Shown here: one piece after another, positions 59,251 to 64,000 of the stretch | How positions within the stretch are numbered: the first letter of the stretch is position 1 | Layout: the number at the start of each line of letters is the position of its first letter | From: Leucocoprinus leucothites | Lineage: Eukaryota > Basidiomycota > Agaricomycetes > Agaricales > Agaricaceae | Reading direction: 5' to 3' | Length of the DNA: 64,000 bases | NCBI GenBank assembly: GCA_013368445.1 | Contig: JAACJO010000011.1 | Location: 682,001-746,000, forward strand | The notes under the pieces: generated by a model | Database searches by the model: none | The model's input: the letters and a program-made list of their open reading frames with translations, nothing else | What the model was told of the DNA's origin: nothing | Translations under genes and position numbers: made by a program

Positions 59251-60811
59251 ATGCTGGACGAAAATGATTCATATCTAACAGTCTCTTTCATCCTCGCTGT
59301 GGTTGGAGCGATTTGGTATGTAGTGTTATGGGGGATTGGATTGTTGGGGTGTTTTGCGGGGTAGGTTGAACCATATTTCGCATGTTAGTGCAAGCTGACA
59401 TGTAAGCATCAATCTTCGACCGCTGGAAATCCATGGTTGTTCCGTCTTCACATACATAGGAGGCGTCGCTATCGTTTGCGCCCACGGTCTCCACTTGCGA
59501 GCGCCCCAGCAAACACGGTACCTGGAGTATCTATACTACGACCTTTGAAAGGTCTTGACACGAATCTGTACGAAAATCTCGAGTCGACGTTTACCCAAGA
59601 ATACCCCAATTATGAACTCCTTTTCTCTGTTGCGGATGCGAGTGATCAGGCTTTGGGTGTTGTCAGGGAGCTGATTGCCAAATATCCCCAAGTAAAAGCG
59701 GAAATTGTCATAGGTGAGGCGCATCCGCCTTCCGCCCTCAATTTTCTTTTAAATCGTTACGGGTATCTTAGGTGAAGAGGTTGTTGGTGTCAACCCCAAA
59801 GTGAATAACCTGGTCCGTTCGTACCGCAAGGCCGCCCATGATATTCTCTGGGTACTTGATTCGAACGTGATGGTTGACCCAGGGACCCTTGCGCGCTCGG
59901 TTGATGCACTCGTCAACCCTCCACCCTCAAAGTCTCAGAAACGCATAGCCCTTGTCCACCACGTCCCTCTTGCTTTTGTTAACGAACCTCAGCTTGGTTC
60001 TCAGATTGAAGAGGCGTTCCTGAATACGAATCACGCCAAAATGTATATTGCCATCAATACTGTCGCGTTGGAGTCCTGTGTCGTCGGGAAATCAAATTTA
60101 TACCGACGCTCAGATATCGATCGACTTGATGCGTCGTTGAAACCGCATCCTTCTCCAACTGCCGATATGTCCGCAGCTGCACCCTCTCCCGCCTCTGATA
60201 GCAATCGCGGGTTGCCAGTTTTCGGACGCTTTCTTGCAGAGGACAACATGGTCGCTAGCGCACTCTGGCATGAACTTGACGTGCGACACGAACTCTCATG
60301 CGATGTTGCTAGAAATGCAATCGGAAACATGAGTCTATCCGATTATATCTGGCGGCGGGTTCGGTGGATCCGCGTGCGGAAGCATATGGTTCTTGCAGCT
60401 ACGATCCTTGAGCCATTTACGGAATGTATAATGCTCTCAGTGATTGCAAGTTTGTGTTTCAATCAGTTGCTGGGAATACCCCAATGGCTCACCCTGCTGA
60501 TACATTACCCCATCTGGATCATGGTTGATCTGGATGTATATGAATCACTTGCTGGACATCCGTTACCAGCCCCTCGGCTGTGGCAATTCCTGGGAGCTTG
60601 GGCACTTAGAGAGCTGTTAGCTTTTCCCATTTGGTGTATGGCTATTTTGGGTGATGAAGTGGTGTGGAGAGGGAAGAAGTACCGCATGATGCGGAATGGT
60701 GAGGTAGAGCATGCGACAGGTGAAGGATATCTCAGTTCATTGCTAAGACGACTGCATGGAGGAAGGAGGAAGGACCATTATGAGCGACTTGATAACCCAG
60801 TAGATATTTAG
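59251..60811 (+). CDS. Ceramide glucosyltransferase (glucosylceramide synthase, GT21)
   Basis: Exons 59251-59360, 59460-59713 and 59772-60811 give 467 residues. An N-terminal membrane helix (YLTVSFILAVVGAIWYVVLWGIGLLG) precedes the GT2-like domain: VSILRPLKGLDTNLYENLES (D1 region), ILWVLDSNVMV (D2), LAEDNMVASALWHEL (D3) and RRVRW of the (Q/R)-x-x-R-W motif. Two or three hydrophobic C-terminal segments follow (TILEPFTECIMLSVIAS, WLTLLIHYPIWIMVDL, WALRELLAFPIWCMAILG). It transfers glucose from UDP-Glc to ceramide on the cytosolic face of the Golgi/ER, making fungal glucosylceramides that influence hyphal growth and the action of plant defensins. A Ser/Pro insert (PSPTADMSAAAPSPAS) between D2 and D3 is lineage-specific. 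Intact. Confidence 0.92.
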
Positions 60812-61082
60812 ATTTGAATATTGCTAATACGTATCTAAAACGCGTAATATAAACAGGTACATTGTTCGACATATGAAAAATTTCAAGTCCGGATCATATA
60901 GGCTGAAACCGCGGAAAGAGTGACAGGATGTGTGTATTAGAAGTAGGGTTCGTGTGAGCGTAGAATATGTAACCAACTAAGGAAAGGATGTTAGGATAGG
61001 ATAAGAATTACTGCCAGTTAATATGGCTCTTAGCGATTATAAGGATACGAATAAGTAATGGGAGTAAAGAACGTAGCGGGCA

Positions 61083-62027
61083 TTATGAACGTCCGTCGTA
61101 AATGGAACTGGTGTCCGAGTGAGCCCTTCCAGCTTGCCATCGTGAATTGCATAAGACCCGATAGTGGTGAATCATCACAACTTCCTCAAACCATTCGTCC
61201 GACCAATCGCTGCAGCTGTCATGCGAAATGGGTCGGACGCGAATTTTGTCCCCAGCTGACGAGGTGACAGCGTGGTCTTCGCCTGTGCCGCGTTTTTGCC
61301 GTTCGTTTGAAAACCAGTTCTTGACCTGCTTGAATGATCTAGAGAGAGAGGGAGATGAAAGTAATTAATGTTAGTAGCTCCAGCGACTAATGAGGTAGAC
61401 GGACCTATGGATGATGATCGCTAATATGGCAATCCACGGTTCGCTTGGGTACATTGTGATCTCTGTATAAACCATTCGGAGAACGTGAAGCTGTCGGTCG
61501 TTGGCCGGGGAGTTGTCGAGAGAGTTGATTTTCCTGGCTTTTTCAATCATTTGCTTTCTCTTCATGCGCAATTCTAGCTTCCTGGAAACTTCGAGAGCGG
61601 ATTGCTGGGAGCTTCCACTGAGTGTCTTCCTGTCGCGATCATTTTTTCCACTTGACCTGGTCCTGCGGCCTGATCTGGCTGAGGACGAGGAAGCAGAAGA
61701 AGAGGATGACGAAGAGGAGGATGACGAGGAACTAGAAGCGGTAGATATGGACTCCTCCACCGCTGAATGCGATGAGACAGGTTTGCGTGGGGTAATCGGG
61801 TCCGTGGGACAGGAGACGGGTTTTGCGTCGATATGAAAATTGGAAACATTTTGCATGACTGGGGAGTCTGCATTGCAGAGGAGTGGAATGCGAACATCGG
61901 CAGCGGTATGGTGCGATGGAATTTCGTGGCATGTGTCAAGTTTTGTGCGTTCAGTGTCGTCGGTAGCGATGAGCGCGAGGATGTGAAGGGCTCCTCGGCG
62001 GGAAGGGATGGTCATAATGAGGTGCAT
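61083..62027 (-). CDS. Homeodomain transcription factor
   Basis: Two reverse-strand exons (61405-62027, 61083-61338) give 292 residues from MHLIMTIPSRRGA; a second ATG at 62015 is equally possible. A poly-Ser run (about residues 97-113) precedes a basic stretch RSGRRTRSSGKNDRDRK. The homeodomain follows: LDNSPANDRQLHVLRMVYTEITMYPSEPW, then IIHRSFKQVKNWFSNERQKRG, with the invariant W-F-x-N-x-R of recognition helix 3. An intron splits helix 3 (R|SFKQ). It should bind DNA in the nucleus. Homeodomain factors in Agaricomycetes include mating-type HD1/HD2 and fruiting regulators such as hom1. The mating-type partner gene is not beside it, and the pairing HD1-HD2 is absent, so a non-mating role is favoured. 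Confidence 0.82.
61681..61737 (-). repeat. Poly-serine microsatellite in the homeodomain gene
   Basis: The reverse strand holds about 17 near-consecutive serine codons of mixed type (tcc, tct, tca, tcg) before the basic stretch. Because codons are mixed, it is maintained at protein level rather than being a fresh pure repeat. Confidence 0.6.
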
Positions 62028-62610
62028 ACAAACAAACGAGAAAGAGAAGGAGTGTGAGCGACTAGCGCGTCGTAAAAGAAATGAGAGTAGAACTGAGTCT
62101 CTGGGACCTGGAATTAGGAATTGGTGGTATGGATAGTTATAAGGGATCAGGTATGTATGTGAAGCACAACTCCCATCACTCGCTTTGTTCTTCTGTTGGC
62201 GGCATTTGCCGTTATTGTTTCTCAGCCTTGTACTCTCCATCTCCATCCCAACTCTTATTCTATTTCCTGTCTTCTCTCTTCTGAGCATCTCTCATACCAT
62301 CATATTCTCTACCTAGTCGTATCTCGTTTATTATCCCGCCAATTGACTTATTATTCTCCCTTTCGTAATTCTCGCAAGTCAGGGTCCGTCCCTACCCCTT
62401 TTTTGGCAGTTCCTCTCCTGTGCTCTCCCATATCACTCCCATAGCAACTTCGTTTGTGTTCCGAGCATTCTGTTCCGTTCCAGGCATACATACACCATCT
62501 CACAACTCAGTTGCGAACAGTAGCCACTCCGATCAAGTTCGTTGCGGCGTGCCCAACCCATCAGTGCACCGCACTGTATGATCCTTCCTTCCTCTTGTTC
62601 TATTACTTGA
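62028..62610. promoter_or_regulatory. Divergent promoter region, homeodomain gene and SEC3
   Basis: About 580 bases between divergent ATGs at 62027 and 62611. It contains long C/T-rich tracts on the plus strand (ctctccatctcc-like), typical of basidiomycete 5' leaders. No gene is seen. Confidence 0.45.
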
Positions 62611-64000
62611 ATGGCCGACATTAAACAAAGTATCATCGCGTCCGTGTTTTCTCGCCGCAACGCAACTGGAAACCTTGAAGAAACATACGTTTTACATATC
62701 AAGATCTGGGAGGATGCAGGTGGAGAAGGTAGAAAGGCCCGATACATCCTGCTCTCTCGTATGTCGTCAACTCGAATATGAGGTGGAACACCCATATTCA
62801 TCTGCTTTCTACAGAGGCGAATAATGGAAGTGGGTTCATACACAAATCAAAGTTGAATAACAACGGTTCTTTCTCTGTTGGCAAGACCTGGAGGCTCACT
62901 GAGCTTCGGGGGTTGCAAGTGGTTGCAGTGAGTTCGACGACCACGCAACCAACGTCGTATCCAACCCTGACGTTTGTAATAGCCTCTAGTGTTCAACATT
63001 ACTCTCTCAAGGTCATACAAATGGCAAACGGAATCTCAGGGAGATCAGACAAACTTCCTAGTTGCTCTCATACGACTGTTTCGGCAGATAACTGGGGGTA
63101 CTGCGCCGTTACGCCTCGAGGGAATCTCTGATCCAGACACGGCGGAGGGTGCGTGGCTTTGGTTTTAGCATTTGTCACTCCCACTCACCATATCCAAGGC
63201 TCATATCAGGCACCGTCGCAAGCAACATCCAACCTTGCCAACCGATCACAACGTAATCTAAGGCCGGAAACGCCCCAGAATAACGAACCCTCACCTGGGG
63301 TATCGATCCCTCTCGCTTCTCGCAACGGAGCACCGACATCTCGTGCTGGATCGCCCGCCAATTCCACACGAGAACTCTCATCGTCTGTGCGTTCCCGGGA
63401 GGCACCTTTCAAACAGACAGGACGACCGCGTAAAGGATCAGATGCCGTGTCACTTCCACCCCCTCAGGCTCTCCGACCACGACGTCTTTCCGGTGCTCAG
63501 AATCAACAAGTACCAGCGCTAAATATACCTTCATCTAATGGCGGCTTGAAGGGGTATGATGCTGAGAGTCGAGATGGGGCATCAAATTCCGGTCGATCGA
63601 GAAAAGATTCGCATCAATCGTCTAGAAACCGTGCAGGGCCCTCAGGTAGCTCACTCGCGCCTGACCAACGATCTCGTGGGCCCTCTCCCGAACCTACATC
63701 CACAAGATCACGCAAAACATCAGCAACGAAGGAAAACGGACTGGTACCTCGTAGAGACCCCAATGCACGAGTATCTTATTTCGACCCTGCGAACCAACAC
63801 AAGTTGGATCGGTTGATTGTGGGTGGTGTAGCAGGAGATGCCAACGGCGCCGTGAATGGTCAACTGGATGGAGACGCAGGGGATGAGGTAGAAAGTGCAC
63901 AAGATACTTTAGCGAGTGTCGAAGAAATGATCGAGGGCTATGAATGGGCTAGTGACGATATTATAGGCAGGAAGATGGCGCGAGGTGCAGCGGATATGAT
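62611..64000 (+). CDS. SEC3: Exocyst complex component Sec3, N-terminal part (runs off window)
   Basis: Exons 62611-62758, 62815-62927, 62983-63148 and 63199 to the end read in frame. The N-terminal PH-like domain of Sec3 is clear: SIIASVFSRRNATGNLEETYVLHIKIWED, SFSVGKTWRLTELRGLQVV, FNITLSRSYKWQTE, QTNFLVALIRLFRQITGG and LRLEGI. A long Ser/Arg/Pro linker follows, then the start of the conserved TLASVEEMIEGYEWASDDIIG block that begins the exocyst core. Sec3 binds PI(4,5)P2 and Rho GTPases through the PH domain and marks sites of exocytosis at the plasma membrane, notably the hyphal tip. The gene is truncated only by the window edge. Confidence 0.9.

Noticed and set aside
61501..61836. Plus-strand acidic open frame with a Glu/Asp run
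   Set aside because: It is the antisense of the poly-Ser tract and homeodomain exon, which has the recognisable WFxNxR motif and a consistent intron.

Overview
This window is nuclear DNA of a filamentous basidiomycete, most likely an Agaricomycete. Almost every gene is broken by short GT-AG introns of about 45-75 bases. The gene content also fits: a GH5 cellulase with a fungal CBM1, secreted RNase T1-type enzymes, F-box/LRR family members, a P450, a Tea1-type kelch protein and a Ser/Pro-rich proteome. No rRNA, tRNA, CRISPR array or intact transposon was recognised. The exon models were built by hand: each join was chosen so that reading frame and a recognisable family motif both continue.

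Left part (1-14,600): the 5' end of a replication initiation gene (SLD2, minus) lies head to head with a Ser/Pro-rich gene of unknown function (373-3015). A second disordered protein gene follows (3564-6577). After a gene-poor stretch come two tandem secreted guanyl-specific RNases (8357-8988 and 9241-9864), then a 17-exon allantoate-permease-type MFS transporter (11107-13517) that converges on the splicing factor gene SF3A2/PRP11 (13693-14565).

Middle (14,600-39,500): the ribosome biogenesis gene RRP5 (14797-19902) converges on a Tea1/Kel1-like kelch cell-end marker (20219-25250). The nuclease-helicase DNA2 (26504-31005) follows, then a small unknown gene (31585-32373). A long gene-poor stretch holds a decayed, inverted F-box/LRR relic near 35.7-36.4 kb, and a secretory-type lipase gene follows (37124-39447).

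Right part (39,500-64,000): two F-box/LRR genes sit in a roughly 2.5 kb segmental tandem duplication. They are followed by a P450, S-formylglutathione hydrolase, an FHA-domain checkpoint kinase (Chk2/Cds1/Rad53 type), the 60S-export GTPase LSG1, a GH5 endoglucanase, a small unknown gene, glucosylceramide synthase, a homeodomain factor, and the 5' part of the exocyst gene SEC3, which runs off the window.

Functionally the window mixes housekeeping and accessory genes. The housekeeping genes cover replication and checkpoint (SLD2, DNA2, Chk2-like), ribosome and spliceosome (RRP5, LSG1, SF3A2), and polarity and exocytosis (Tea1, SEC3). The accessory genes cover secretion and nutrition (RNases, GH5, MFS, lipase, P450). 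The most unusual structural signal is the repeated use of micro-exons (6, 8, 8, 11, 13 and 18 nt) that carry invariant motifs of four unrelated genes. One of these, in the kinase catalytic loop, appears to need a non-canonical GA-AG intron.
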